NCBI RefSeq assembly: GCF_018982945.1
Contig: NZ_JABRXE010000003.1
Coordinates: 186,001 to 250,000 of the forward strand
Origin: Anaerostipes faecalis
GTDB lineage: Bacteria > Bacillota > Clostridia > Lachnospirales > Lachnospiraceae
Reading direction: 5' to 3'
DNA length: 64,000 nucleotides
In this document: piece by piece, positions 41,069-48,650 of the stretch
Position numbering within the stretch: the first letter of the stretch is position 1
Layout of the letters: each line of letters opens with the position of its first letter
Translations under genes and position numbers: made by a program
Notes under the pieces: generated by a model
Database searches by the model: none
Seen by the model: only the letters and a program-made list of their open reading frames with translations
Told to the model about the DNA's origin: nothing

Positions 41069-41246
41069 CAAGACTCGCTCGCGAGTCTTGGCGCGGAATT
41101 CGGGTCTGCATAGCAGACATACTTCCAATCCGAATTCCTGCGCATCCTCGCGGAGCGTATATCAGATGGGGGGATTGAAACCTGCCACTGATACATAATT
41201 GTTGCTCACCGCCTACAGAGGCGGGAGTCATCCCTCATCTGATATA
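41069..41246 (+). other. Highly structured intergenic element of nested inverted repeats
   Basis: Four stems are visible in 180 bases: AAGACTCGC/GCGAGTCTT (41070-41089); GGAATTCGG/CCGAATTCC enclosing GTCTGC/GCAGAC (41094-41138); an outer 11-bp TATATCAGATG/CATCTGATATA (41158-41168 and 41236-41246) enclosing CCGCC/GGCGG (41209-41224). ACTTTTTA follows on the plus strand, so a structured RNA ending in a terminator is possible. Its GCGCATCCTCGCGGAGCG segment resembles the dispersed repeat at 25762. No coding capacity is seen. Confidence 0.55.
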
Positions 41247-41251
41247 ACTTT

Positions 41252-42076
41252 TTATTTATGTATTTTCCATGTAACCTGCTTTAATCCCGGAATCATCTGC
41301 TTCAGTCTCTGTTTCATTTCAATTTCTGTCATATCTTCATAGTCATAATCATCCTGATCATATTGATCATCGTAATAAGCGTATGGCTTATCGGTTCCAT
41401 ATTCCTTAAACCCTTTTTTCGTATATGACCGAAATCCAGTTCCTGTATCCATCAGTTTAAATATATCTGTTTCACTTGGCTCATAAATGGCACTGATATA
41501 ATTAAAAAAATCTCTTTCCTCTGGATGGCAAAAAAGTACATATATTTTTTTATTTTTCTTTGAAACATAAATTTCTTTAAAGTCATGTTTCAAAGTTTTC
41601 AAAGACTCTTTCTGATAATCATAATATACAATACGATCCTGCAAACAAAGTTCCTCTATACCATCCTGATTAAAATCATAATAAAAATACTTGGTTCCAG
41701 ATTTCTGTCTTATCTCATATTGTTTGATTTTCCTCTCCGCTATTTGAGAAATCTTTTGCGATGACAGTACTTTCACATGAATCTTATAAATATAATCTTC
41801 TCCGGGAATGCCAAATGTTATGACTGCATCTCCAACACTTTTTCCCTTGACTGTAACATAAAAATCCTTAGCCGTTACAGAAACACGATCATCATTGACT
41901 ATTTTAAGATTCTCCACATCCGTACTGTTCATGGAGACTTTTCTCTGAGTTCCTTCTAATACCGAAACATTCTTTTCTATAACCTCTTCTTTGCTCTTAG
42001 AATATACGACAAGCGCCAATGCCCCTACAAAAATCAAGGTCAAAAGTATTCCCAATTTTTTTGTTGTAGATTTCAT
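41252..42076 (-). CDS. Membrane-anchored protein of unknown function
   Basis: 274 residues. An N-terminal basic segment and one hydrophobic helix (LGILLTLIFVGALALVVY, 8-25) indicate a membrane anchor or uncleaved signal; no lipobox is seen. Residues about 35-105 form a beta-rich domain with VSVTAKDFYVTVKGKSVG and VITFGIPGED, resembling bacterial Ig-like (BIG2) domains. Then YYDFNQDGIEELCL carries a calcium-type D-x-N-x-D-G loop. The C-terminus is strongly acidic with a YDQDDYDYED stretch before a basic tail. It probably faces the outside of the cell. It is monocistronic. Function unknown. Confidence 0.7.
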   Translation of the reverse strand: MKSTTKKLGILLTLIFVGALALVVYSKSKEEVIEKNVSVLEGTQRKVSMNSTDVENLKIVNDDRVSVTAKDFYVTVKGKSVGDAVITFGIPGEDYIYKIHVKVLSSQKISQIAERKIKQYEIRQKSGTKYFYYDFNQDGIEELCLQDRIVYYDYQKESLKTLKHDFKEIYVSKKNKKIYVLFCHPEERDFFNYISAIYEPSETDIFKLMDTGTGFRSYTKKGFKEYGTDKPYAYYDDQYDQDDYDYEDMTEIEMKQRLKQMIPGLKQVTWKIHK

Positions 42077-42120
42077 ATTCCCTCCTTTTTTGTTTGTTTA
42101 TTTTATTATTACAGAAAACT

Positions 42121-42148
42121 TGTTTTCTTTTTTGTGCTTGCTATAATG
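42121..42148 (+). promoter_or_regulatory. Promoter of the flavin reductase gene
   Basis: TTGTTT (42121-42126), 16-base spacer, TATAAT (42143-42148), about 50 bp before the ATG at 42201. Confidence 0.6.
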
Positions 42149-42200
42149 AAAACAAAGTAATTTATACATCATGTATTTACCTAAAATAAAGGAGAAGCTT

Positions 42201-42767
42201 ATGAGAAAAAATTTTGGACCTAAACCTTTTATTTACCCTCAACCTGTTTTAATCGTTGCTACATATGCAGAAAATGGACAACCAGACGCAATGAATGTGG
42301 CCTATGGTGGAATCCTCAATTCCAACCGACTGCAAATCAATATTGGTGTCAGACATAAAACATCCGATAATATTAAATTACGAAATGCCTTTACCGTTGG
42401 AATTGCAGATGAAGAACATTTGGCAGCCGCTGATTATGTAGGCATTGTCTCTGGACACGATGAAAAAAATAAAATGGAAAAATCCGGCTTCAAACTAACA
42501 AAGAGCAACTTTGTTGATGCGCCTTTCATCGAAGATCTTCCAATTGTTCTGGAATGTAAAGTAGAAGAAATCAATCAATACGACCAGACACTTCGCATCG
42601 TCGCTGAAATTGTCAATGCAAGTGTTGACGATAAAATTTTAGATGAAAACGGAAACATTGATCCCGAAAAATTAAATGCTATTTCCTATGATCCATGCAA
42701 TCATTATTATTTAAAACTTGCTCAGAAGGTGGGAACAGCATTTAGTGATGGAAATCAATTAAAATAG
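42201..42767 (+). CDS. Flavin reductase/flavoredoxin family protein
   Basis: 188 residues from the ATG at 42201, which has AAAGGAG six bases upstream; a start ten codons earlier lacks this. FMN-binding split-barrel features are IYPQPVLIVATYAENGQPDAMNVAY at the N-terminus and IGVRHKTSDNIKLRNAFTVGIADEE following it. The family includes flavoredoxins and flavin reductases of anaerobes that carry FMN and take part in oxygen or nitric oxide defence or in electron transfer. It has its own promoter and is followed by a hairpin. The physiological partner is unknown. Confidence 0.85.
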   Translation: MRKNFGPKPFIYPQPVLIVATYAENGQPDAMNVAYGGILNSNRLQINIGVRHKTSDNIKLRNAFTVGIADEEHLAAADYVGIVSGHDEKNKMEKSGFKLTKSNFVDAPFIEDLPIVLECKVEEINQYDQTLRIVAEIVNASVDDKILDENGNIDPEKLNAISYDPCNHYYLKLAQKVGTAFSDGNQLK

Positions 42768-42776
42768 AATAATACT

Positions 42777-42813
42777 CAGGGTGGTTATCCCACAACCTGG
42801 GCATGACCACCTG
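42777..42813. terminator. Hairpin between the flavin reductase gene and the convergent small gene
   Basis: CAGG-GTGGT pairs with ACCAC-CTG around a 20-base loop, followed by TTACTTTTC on the plus strand. It may act for both convergent genes. Confidence 0.5.
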
Positions 42814-42856
42814 TTACTTTTCAAAATATGCATGAAATTACGAGATTCATCTAAAT

Positions 42857-43087
42857 TTAATAATATCCACAATTCCCTCTATCAGGTGCTTCTTTTCCGG
42901 AAATATATCTGGCATTAAACTCCATATTTACTTCACGAAGTTCCTTTTTTCCGTCAATATATGCCTGATACATCTCAATGATTCCAGGACTACATCCATC
43001 ACATGTAGCTGAAATATTTCCAATAGACTCTGCAACGATTTTCTCACGTTCCTCTTTTGTTGTATCTTTAATTAAAATACTAGACAT
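42857..43087 (-). CDS. Conserved small protein with Cys-x2-Cys pair, unknown function
   Basis: 76 residues, MSSILIKDTTKEEREKIVAE at the start, ATCDGCSPGIIEMY in the middle and a glycine/cysteine end PDRGNCGYY. The amphipathic N-terminal helix, the CDGC pair and the single C-terminal Cys could bind a metal or form a redox pair. I recall near-identical proteins in other gut Lachnospiraceae, but no function. It has a GGAGAAGG ribosome site and is convergent with the flavin reductase gene. Because length, start and codon use look normal, it is a real gene. Confidence 0.7.
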   Translation of the reverse strand: MSSILIKDTTKEEREKIVAESIGNISATCDGCSPGIIEMYQAYIDGKKELREVNMEFNARYISGKEAPDRGNCGYY

Positions 43088-43202
43088 TGTACCTTCTCCT
43101 TTGCTGTTATACTTATCTGTTTCTTATATTTTAACACAGAAAACACATCTGTACATTGGATATTATTCAAAAGTACTATCCTTCTTGTATTTGAAGTTTT
43201 CA

Positions 43203-43255
43203 TTGTTAACCTTTTTCAAACTTTAGGTTGACATTCAAAAAAGAGATGTTATAAT
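43203..43255 (+). promoter_or_regulatory. BirA operator overlapping the bioY promoter
   Basis: TTGTTAACC (43203-43211), 14-base spacer, GGTTGACAT (43226-43234) is a BirA-type biotin operator. Its right half contains the -35 box TTGACA (43228-43233), with TATAAT at 43250-43255 (16-base spacer). Biotin-bound BirA would block transcription. Confidence 0.85.
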
Positions 43256-43326
43256 AGCCTATGTAAAAAATAGCAGGGAAACTTAAAACTCAGGCCTGTA
43301 CACACCCTGCAGAAATGAGGATAATT

Positions 43327-43857
43327 ATGAAAATTTCAACAAAAATAATGGTAACGATTAGTTTGTTTACTGCAGTAACTTGCGTATTATCCATTTTGAA
43401 CATTCCTACGCCAAGTGGAGTTCCAATCACACTTCAGACATTTGCGATTGCGCTTAGTGGCTATGCATTGGGATGGAAAAAAGGAACAGTATCTACAATC
43501 ATTTATATTTTGCTTGGTACAATTGGCGTTCCGGTATTTGCGGGAATGACAGGTGGACCTTCCTGGCTGGTAGGCTTCAGTGGCGGATTTATCTGGGGAT
43601 TTATTTTTCTTACGTTACTATGCGGTATCGGCATAAATCAAAAACCAATCTGGCTGCGTTTTGCATTTGGCATCATAGGTCTTGCAATATGCCATCTCCT
43701 AGGTGTCATTCAGTTTGCGATTGTATCATCCAATCCAATTCCAGCAGCATTTTTAGCAGTATCTGTGCCTTTCATTGCAAAAGATATTATATCAGTAATT
43801 GGTGCTTATCTAATTGCAGATCGAATCCGCAAGATACTTTCCGTCGATAATATTTAA
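43327..43857 (+). CDS. bioY: Biotin ECF transporter S component
   Basis: 176 residues from the ATG at 43327 (GAGG six bases upstream); an ATG four codons earlier lies in that site. Typical BioY pattern: ISLFTAVTCVLSILNIPTPSGVPITLQTFAIALSGYALG, given here as N-terminal segments ending PSGVPITLQTF, then GTIGVPVFAGMTGGPSWLVGFSGGF split around the conserved GGPS-loop, and a C-terminal KDIISVIGAY. It binds biotin and couples to a shared EcfAT module not seen here. A BirA operator controls its promoter. Confidence 0.93.
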   Translation: MKISTKIMVTISLFTAVTCVLSILNIPTPSGVPITLQTFAIALSGYALGWKKGTVSTIIYILLGTIGVPVFAGMTGGPSWLVGFSGGFIWGFIFLTLLCGIGINQKPIWLRFAFGIIGLAICHLLGVIQFAIVSSNPIPAAFLAVSVPFIAKDIISVIGAYLIADRIRKILSVDNI

Positions 43858-43924
43858 TATGAAAGAAGTCAATGATATCAAAGGATCTGTTTCTCTTTGT
43901 ATAAACACTTCGGAATGGAGACAT

Positions 43925-44347
43925 ATGGAAAATAAATTTAGAGCACATCACATTATCTGTACTTCACTTTATGAAGGAAAAGGCTATAACAATGCTTTTT
44001 GTGAAAATATGACATCTGTCGTGAACCGTCTGCGTGATAATCCAGATGAAGAACTGACTCTAGTGGCAAAACCTGACCTGGTTTGCACCAACTGTCCAAA
44101 TCAGACAAAATCCGGTAAGTGTTCACATAATCACAATCGTGTTGTTAATAAAGACCGTCGTGTTATGAAGTTCTTTGGACTGAAAGAGAATCAGATCTAT
44201 ACATATCGTGAAATGTGCAGACATGCACGCGAAACGATGACAACAGAATTTTTTATGGAAAACTGTGGAAAATGTAACTGGCGTAAAAGAGGGCTCTGCA
44301 AGTATGAGGATTTGATTGCACAATTGGATCATTGTATTGAAAAATAA
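43925..44347 (+). CDS. DUF1284 family cysteine-rich iron-sulfur-type protein
   Basis: 140 residues from the ATG at 43925, where the conserved domain begins RAHHIICTSLYEGKGY; an ATG at 43859 would add 22 residues without a ribosome site. Nine or more cysteines occur, including CTNCPNQTKSGKC and CGKCNWRKRGLCKYED, which look like ferredoxin-type or metal-binding motifs. The family is of unknown function and is common in Clostridia. It follows bioY by 67 bp in the same direction and may share its BirA-controlled transcript, though no biotin link is known. Confidence 0.75.
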   Translation: MENKFRAHHIICTSLYEGKGYNNAFCENMTSVVNRLRDNPDEELTLVAKPDLVCTNCPNQTKSGKCSHNHNRVVNKDRRVMKFFGLKENQIYTYREMCRHARETMTTEFFMENCGKCNWRKRGLCKYEDLIAQLDHCIEK

Positions 44348-44461
44348 GATATTGTATTCATTGCTTTTTTCGTGGGCACTGCCCACACCCAACCTCTGGA
44401 ATAGAGTAGGGAAATTCTGGCAATAATACAGCATCGATTAATCTCAGAAAATCTACTCATA

Positions 44462-44788
44462 TTAATCACAGCACCTCGCAATCCTTCCGCCGCACTTATC
44501 ACAAAAGCCTTCTATCACAACACCAAACCTGTCTTTTCTCAGATTATATCCGGGTTTGAAAGATGCATTTCCGCAATTAACGCAAAACGCATTGTGCAAC
44601 CACATCTCTTTTACTTCATCTGGATACTTATTCCATAACCGGATAGCCTCAATGTCTGTAGTTCCCTCACCCTTACAGAACTCATCTTTCTCCATCTCCT
44701 GTCGAATGAATTTTTCTATCGTATACTCATCACATCCGTCTTTTCGGAGCTGCTCTGCCATTTCCTTATATTTCCCTTCGTATTTCAT
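44462..44788 (-). CDS. Small zinc-ribbon-like protein, unknown function
   Basis: 108 residues from the ATG at 44788 (AAAGG upstream; an in-frame TTG five codons earlier is possible). The N-terminal half is helical and charged; the C-terminal third has FCVNCGNASFKPG and FCDKCGGRIARCCD, two Cys-x2-Cys pairs about 25 residues apart that can form a zinc ribbon. No enzyme motif is visible. It is transcribed alone in a low-density region between the DUF1284 gene and yaaA. It could be a small nucleic-acid-binding protein, but nothing in sequence settles it. Confidence 0.6.
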   Translation of the reverse strand: MKYEGKYKEMAEQLRKDGCDEYTIEKFIRQEMEKDEFCKGEGTTDIEAIRLWNKYPDEVKEMWLHNAFCVNCGNASFKPGYNLRKDRFGVVIEGFCDKCGGRIARCCD

Positions 44789-44940
44789 AACCGCGCCTTT
44801 CAAACCTTTGCTCTAATTTCTCACAAAATAATATCTTCAATTTTCCAAAACACCTTTTGATGAAAAAGTGCGTCTGGACTACCTACCAACTCTACAGAAA
44901 AAACTTTCCTGCATTGTGTTTTTATCCTTGCCTTTTTATT

Positions 44941-45147
44941 TTACCATAATTGCTTTTTCTCATCCATAGTTACCATATCACCTTCATTTATATTTCGGTC
45001 ATACAATAACTGATCTTCCATCTTTATCACAGTCTCTTTTCCATTTTCATCTAACAAAGTTACAACAGCCATAACAGGATCGTTTTCACTTCTTTCTTCA
45101 CAGCCGAAATCAACATCTTCATCTATACGCAATACTTTATATTTCAT
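44941..45147 (-). CDS. Small acidic protein, unknown function, coupled to yaaA
   Basis: 68 residues, acidic, with DEDVDFGCEERSENDPVMAVV and a C-terminal INEGDMVTMDEKKQLW that suggests a small beta-barrel (OB or SH3-like). Its ATG overlaps the last 11 bases of yaaA and is preceded by AAGGATGGG, so translation is coupled. No known domain is recognised. Short but well supported by overlap and ribosome site. Confidence 0.65.
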   Translation of the reverse strand: MKYKVLRIDEDVDFGCEERSENDPVMAVVTLLDENGKETVIKMEDQLLYDRNINEGDMVTMDEKKQLW

Positions 45148-45907
45148 TTTCCCATCCTTGTTCCTTATCTTTTAAAAATACAAATTCCTTATCTGTGGAC
45201 AGTTCCTCTGCAAATTTATATCCCAGCCCGTGAAATTGCTTCATTTCTTCTGGATCCTCAATACGATTTACCGCCATAAAACGGACCATCTCCCCTCTGG
45301 CCATTTTGCAGTACACACCTTTCTGGACCAATTTCCCCTTTACCTCTTCTACAAAAGAACAAGTAATAAAAGTATCCTCCGGCTGCAGATATTTCTCAAT
45401 ACATTTTGAATATTCCTTTGATGCAAGGTTAATGATAATACCACTATGGTCATGGACCTGTTTATATAATCTGTCACCCCAGTATTCGTAAAGATCTTTT
45501 GCTCCATTGACTTTTGCTTTTGCCTGCATTTCCAGTCGATAAGGTGTCACACCATCCATAGGTCTCAAAACACCATAAAACCCGGACAATATACGCAAAT
45601 GTTCCTGCACATAACTAAGCTGTTTTCTTTCAAATACAGCAGGTGCCATATACTGATAAGCAATCCCTTCATAAGACAAAATGGCCGGTGTCAGGCTGCG
45701 GGTCAAATCCATGGATGCAAGCCGATCATAATTCTGCTCTGCTATCTTATCACTACATGTCCATAATTTTTTCGCTTCCTGAAACGTCAGCTTTTTCATC
45801 CAATTCATAATACATTCTGTATCCTTTTGGAATACGGGAAGATCTATATAATCCAAAGAGTCATCCACTTCCTTCATTTTCTTTGCAGGAGATAAAATAA
45901 TTCTCAT
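45137..45907 (-). CDS. yaaA: Peroxide stress protein YaaA
   Basis: 256 residues with the DUF328/YaaA pattern: MRIILSPAKKM at the start, LSYVQEHLRILSGFYGVLRPMDGVTPYRLEM in the middle (given here by its anchors SGFYGVLRPMD and PYRLEM), and INLASKEYSK, then CKMARGEMVRFM. In E. coli YaaA lowers intracellular iron during peroxide stress and binds DNA junction structures in later work. Length and start are standard. It forms a two-gene unit with the small acidic protein overlapping its 3' end. Confidence 0.92.
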   Translation of the reverse strand: MRIILSPAKKMKEVDDSLDYIDLPVFQKDTECIMNWMKKLTFQEAKKLWTCSDKIAEQNYDRLASMDLTRSLTPAILSYEGIAYQYMAPAVFERKQLSYVQEHLRILSGFYGVLRPMDGVTPYRLEMQAKAKVNGAKDLYEYWGDRLYKQVHDHSGIIINLASKEYSKCIEKYLQPEDTFITCSFVEEVKGKLVQKGVYCKMARGEMVRFMAVNRIEDPEEMKQFHGLGYKFAEELSTDKEFVFLKDKEQGWENEI

Positions 45908-46110
45908 AACGTTTTATATCACCTCTTTTCGTTTTACTCCGATACATCGCACCTTGATAAAATTAAAATATATGGCACTGCAATAATTTTGTCAAGAAAA
46001 AGGACACAGAAAGAAGTTTTCTCTCTATGCCCTTAAAATTCCAAATTATATTTCCGTAAAAAGACAGATATCAGAGCTGTCTGGACACTCTAATCTGTTC
46101 ATATCTGATT

Positions 46111-46875
46111 TTACAATGTACCTCCAAAATCTGTGTGAAGTGCCTGACCTGTAATTGCACGAGATTCATCACCTGCAAGGAACAGCAGAATATTTGCAAC
46201 ATCTTCAGGCATACATGGCTGTACTTTCAAATCACTGTGTTTTGCCATCTGTCCCATCATATCCTGATCAAGAGTTGCCGGATTTGTTCCCGCTACCATT
46301 GGAGTTACTATAGTCCCTGGACATACTGCATTACAACGGATATTTGTACCGGCAAATCGGAGGGCTGTGTGACGTGTCACACCGATAATTGCTGCTTTGG
46401 ATGATACATAAGCGGCTCCCCCGCATCCCATGGCACCTGCAATTGAGGCAACATTTACAATTGAACCATATCCTGTCTTTTCCATTTCTCTGGCAGCCGC
46501 ACGTATACAGTACATGGTACCTTTCTGATTGATTTCCACAATTCGATCCAAATCATCATCCGTAAAACGATCAATTGGTTTTAATCCCTCTTCTAACACT
46601 CCTGCATTATTAACCAGAATATCTACTTTTCCATAAACTTCCATTACTTTTGCTACCAGCTTATCTGCATCACCTTTTTTAGATATGTCTGTCACAACCG
46701 GTAATACTTCACCACCGTCTTCACGAATAGCAGCAGCAACTTCCTCCAGTTTTGCTTCTCTACGCGCAGTGATAACAACTTTTGCACCTTCTTTAGCAAA
46801 CAATTTTGCTGTTGCCGCACCTACACCGGAATTTCCCCCTGTAATAATAGCAACTTTTCCTTCTAATCGACTCAT
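46111..46875 (-). CDS. Short-chain dehydrogenase/reductase
   Basis: 254 residues from the ATG at 46875 (AAGGAGG eight bases upstream; an in-frame GTG seven codons earlier is less likely). Classical SDR features: ITGGNSGVGAATA at 10-22, VNNAGV near 87-92, catalytic Ser in IVNVASIAG and Tyr-x3-Lys in AYVSSKAA, plus a CPGTIVTPM loop. The residue after the second beta strand is Ala-Arg-Arg, which favours NADP. Substrate cannot be told; gut relatives include bile-acid hydroxysteroid dehydrogenases and acyl-carrier reductases, and no specific match is claimed. It is monocistronic. Confidence 0.88.
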   Translation of the reverse strand: MSRLEGKVAIITGGNSGVGAATAKLFAKEGAKVVITARREAKLEEVAAAIREDGGEVLPVVTDISKKGDADKLVAKVMEVYGKVDILVNNAGVLEEGLKPIDRFTDDDLDRIVEINQKGTMYCIRAAAREMEKTGYGSIVNVASIAGAMGCGGAAYVSSKAAIIGVTRHTALRFAGTNIRCNAVCPGTIVTPMVAGTNPATLDQDMMGQMAKHSDLKVQPCMPEDVANILLFLAGDESRAITGQALHTDFGGTL

Positions 46876-47020
46876 GTAAAATACCTCCTTTACCACTGAC
46901 TTTTCCCGACTGCTTTTTTATATAATAAGAGTATATAGGAAATTTTACACAAAAACAAGAACTTATACATTAACTTTTTTATGCAATAGCTCTAATAAAG
47001 CATCTAAATTCCTTCTTGTA

Positions 47021-47581
47021 TCATTCATCTTCCACATGCTGCAGCATACTCAGATAGGAATTTCTAGTTGTATCTTTTAAACTATATCCCAGCCTCTGCA
47101 ACATTTTTTCTATCTGTCCCAAGGCATCATCCTTATTTTTATCTTCCGTAATCACCATTTCCAGTTCAAGAAAATCCCCCAAATCCTGAACCTGATCAAT
47201 ACATGCTGTCATCTGATTAAAGGTATATTCCTGCCTGGTCTTTTTAACCTTTGGCAGAATCACCCGAAAACCGAGAGATTCAAAAATCTGAGTACATATC
47301 TCTGCATCTGCTACCCCTGTTTCCAGTTCCTTTCGACTCATGGAAATCTGATCCATCTTCTTTCCCTTATATGTAATAACAACATCTGTCTGATTTGCTA
47401 ACAGATCAGTCACCTTACGAACTCGTAAAGCTTCCCCGTTTTTTCGAATCTGACCGGCATCATTGTCAAAATAAATATCCTCTTCACAAACCAGGCTGGA
47501 TTTTATAAATCCAAGCCTTTTCAGATCCGCCTCCACAGTCTCTTTATTATCAATTGGTAATTTAATTTCCACTTCAATCAT
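47021..47581 (-). CDS. CYTH domain protein (class IV adenylate cyclase/thiamine triphosphatase-like)
   Basis: 186 residues from the ATG at 47581 (TTGGAG nine bases upstream). The CYTH start motif is IEVEIKLPI (an ExExK at 3-7), followed by paired acidic and basic beta strands such as YFDNDAGQIRKNGEALRVRKV, with ITYKGKK, and a C-terminal FLELEMVI. The family hydrolyses triphosphates or makes cAMP; CyaB and ThTPase-type members look alike. The length fits the CyaB subfamily. It lies 70 bp after a small membrane-protein gene in the same direction. Confidence 0.82.
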   Translation of the reverse strand: MIEVEIKLPIDNKETVEADLKRLGFIKSSLVCEEDIYFDNDAGQIRKNGEALRVRKVTDLLANQTDVVITYKGKKMDQISMSRKELETGVADAEICTQIFESLGFRVILPKVKKTRQEYTFNQMTACIDQVQDLGDFLELEMVITEDKNKDDALGQIEKMLQRLGYSLKDTTRNSYLSMLQHVEDE

Positions 47582-47650
47582 ATTTTTTATCTCCAATATT
47601 CTATCTAAGCTCATAATACTCTAGACTTTTGTCATTTTCATTCCATTTTC

Positions 47651-47860
47651 TTAGGAATCAATCAGAGAAATAATTCCAATAATTATTAAAACAGGAAAAG
47701 CGATATATATAAGGCCTCCCATAACAAGACCTATTAGTACCAATGGCAGCACTGCAACTGTAAACAATATTTTTACAATGCCCCATGACGCCTTAACAGC
47801 AAATATCAACAGCTTTCCAAATACCATTATCATCAAAATTCCAAATAAAATTGACAACAT
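47651..47860 (-). CDS. Small membrane protein, unknown function
   Basis: 69 residues from the ATG at 47860 (AAAGGAG nine bases upstream; an ATG three codons earlier is too close to the site). Almost the whole protein is hydrophobic and forms two membrane segments with the basic turn FAVKASWGIVKI between them. No motif or homologue is recognised. It may be co-transcribed with the CYTH gene downstream. Confidence 0.55.
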   Translation of the reverse strand: MLSILFGILMIMVFGKLLIFAVKASWGIVKILFTVAVLPLVLIGLVMGGLIYIAFPVLIIIGIISLIDS

Positions 47861-48093
47861 CTCAAACATCTCCTTTTTTTATCTGTTTCCCATGAAATCG
47901 GGATATATTCTCAAGTCCCAGCTTTTCGCAATATACTTCCTGTCTCTTCCATCTGGATATAGTTTATAATAAAACAGTCTTAAAATAAAGTTACTAAAAA
48001 TCAATATAGCATATGCTAATTCTGTAAAAATGACAAAATAGATTTATATGTGATATAACCTTCAGCAGTTAATATTTTTCAAGAAAGGAAAAT

Positions 48094-48483
48094 AAGAATA
48101 TATATCAAACCAGTCGTGAAGACCTGGGATATTCCAGATTAGAGGCTTCTGAAAAACTCCAGTTTATTTCTGCTGATCGCATTGAGAAAATCGAAAGCGA
48201 AAAATCATTGCCCCATCCGGAAGAAATACTTGCCATGGCTGACTGTTACAAAAAACCTTCTTTATGTAACTATTTTTGTTCACATGAATGTCCTATCGGA
48301 CAGGAGTATGTACCAGAAATAAAAGCAAAAGAGCTTTCTCAGATTACTTTGGAAATGTTAGCTACTTTAAACACTCTTGTAAAGGAAAAAGAACGACTGA
48401 TTGAAATCACAGTAGATGGCGAAATAAGCCAAGATGAAATTCCTGATTTTATCGCAATTCAAAAGGAACTGATTCAAAAATAA
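48094..48483 (+). pseudogene. Decayed XRE-type regulator gene lacking a start codon
   Basis: A 130-codon frame encodes NIYQTSREDLGYSRLEAS, DRIEKIESEKSLPHPEEILAMADCY, then YFCSHECPIGQEYVPE, segments familiar from a Lachnospiraceae helix-turn-helix family (recalled, unverified). AAGGAAAAT is correctly placed as a ribosome site, but the codon where ATG is expected (48094-48096) reads AAG; the first usable start would be an internal TTG at 48208. The frame also ends about 20-25 codons earlier than the relatives I recall. Internal frame is intact, so decay is recent, or initiation uses a non-standard codon. Confidence 0.55.
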
Positions 48484-48548
48484 ACCAGATTATATTTATA
48501 TATGTACATCCTTTCAAACTTCTTTTAAAGAAAAGCCTTCAAAAGAAA

Positions 48549-48590
48549 AGTCCTCCGGAAATCCCACAGATAAAGGATTTCCAGAGGACT
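48549..48590 (-). terminator. Terminator of glgA
   Basis: A 16-bp nearly perfect stem (AGTCCTCCGGAAATCC against GGATTTCCAGAGGACT) with a ten-base loop, followed by TTTTCTTTTG on the minus strand. It can also stop transcripts from the left. Confidence 0.88.
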
Positions 48591-48650
48591 GATGTATATG
48601 CATATTTCTTGTAAGAAACAGCTACCTGGAAATATCAACAGCGTATGTTT

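Noticed and set aside
41165-41186. CRISPR repeat (GTTTCAATCCCCC on the minus strand)
   Set aside because: It occurs once, with no second repeat, no regular spacers and no cas genes; it is part of the stem-rich element at 41158-41246.
43274-43311. Riboswitch in the bioY leader
   Set aside because: Only a simple GCAGGG/CCCTGC stem is seen; the BirA operator explains regulation.
44369-44384. Terminator after the DUF1284 gene
   Set aside because: GTGGGC/GCCCAC pairs, but T-rich DNA lies before, not after, the stem on the plus strand.
46111-46875. Bile-acid hydroxysteroid dehydrogenase
   Set aside because: SDR motifs are generic and the sequence does not follow the 7-alpha, 7-beta or BaiA patterns I remember closely enough.
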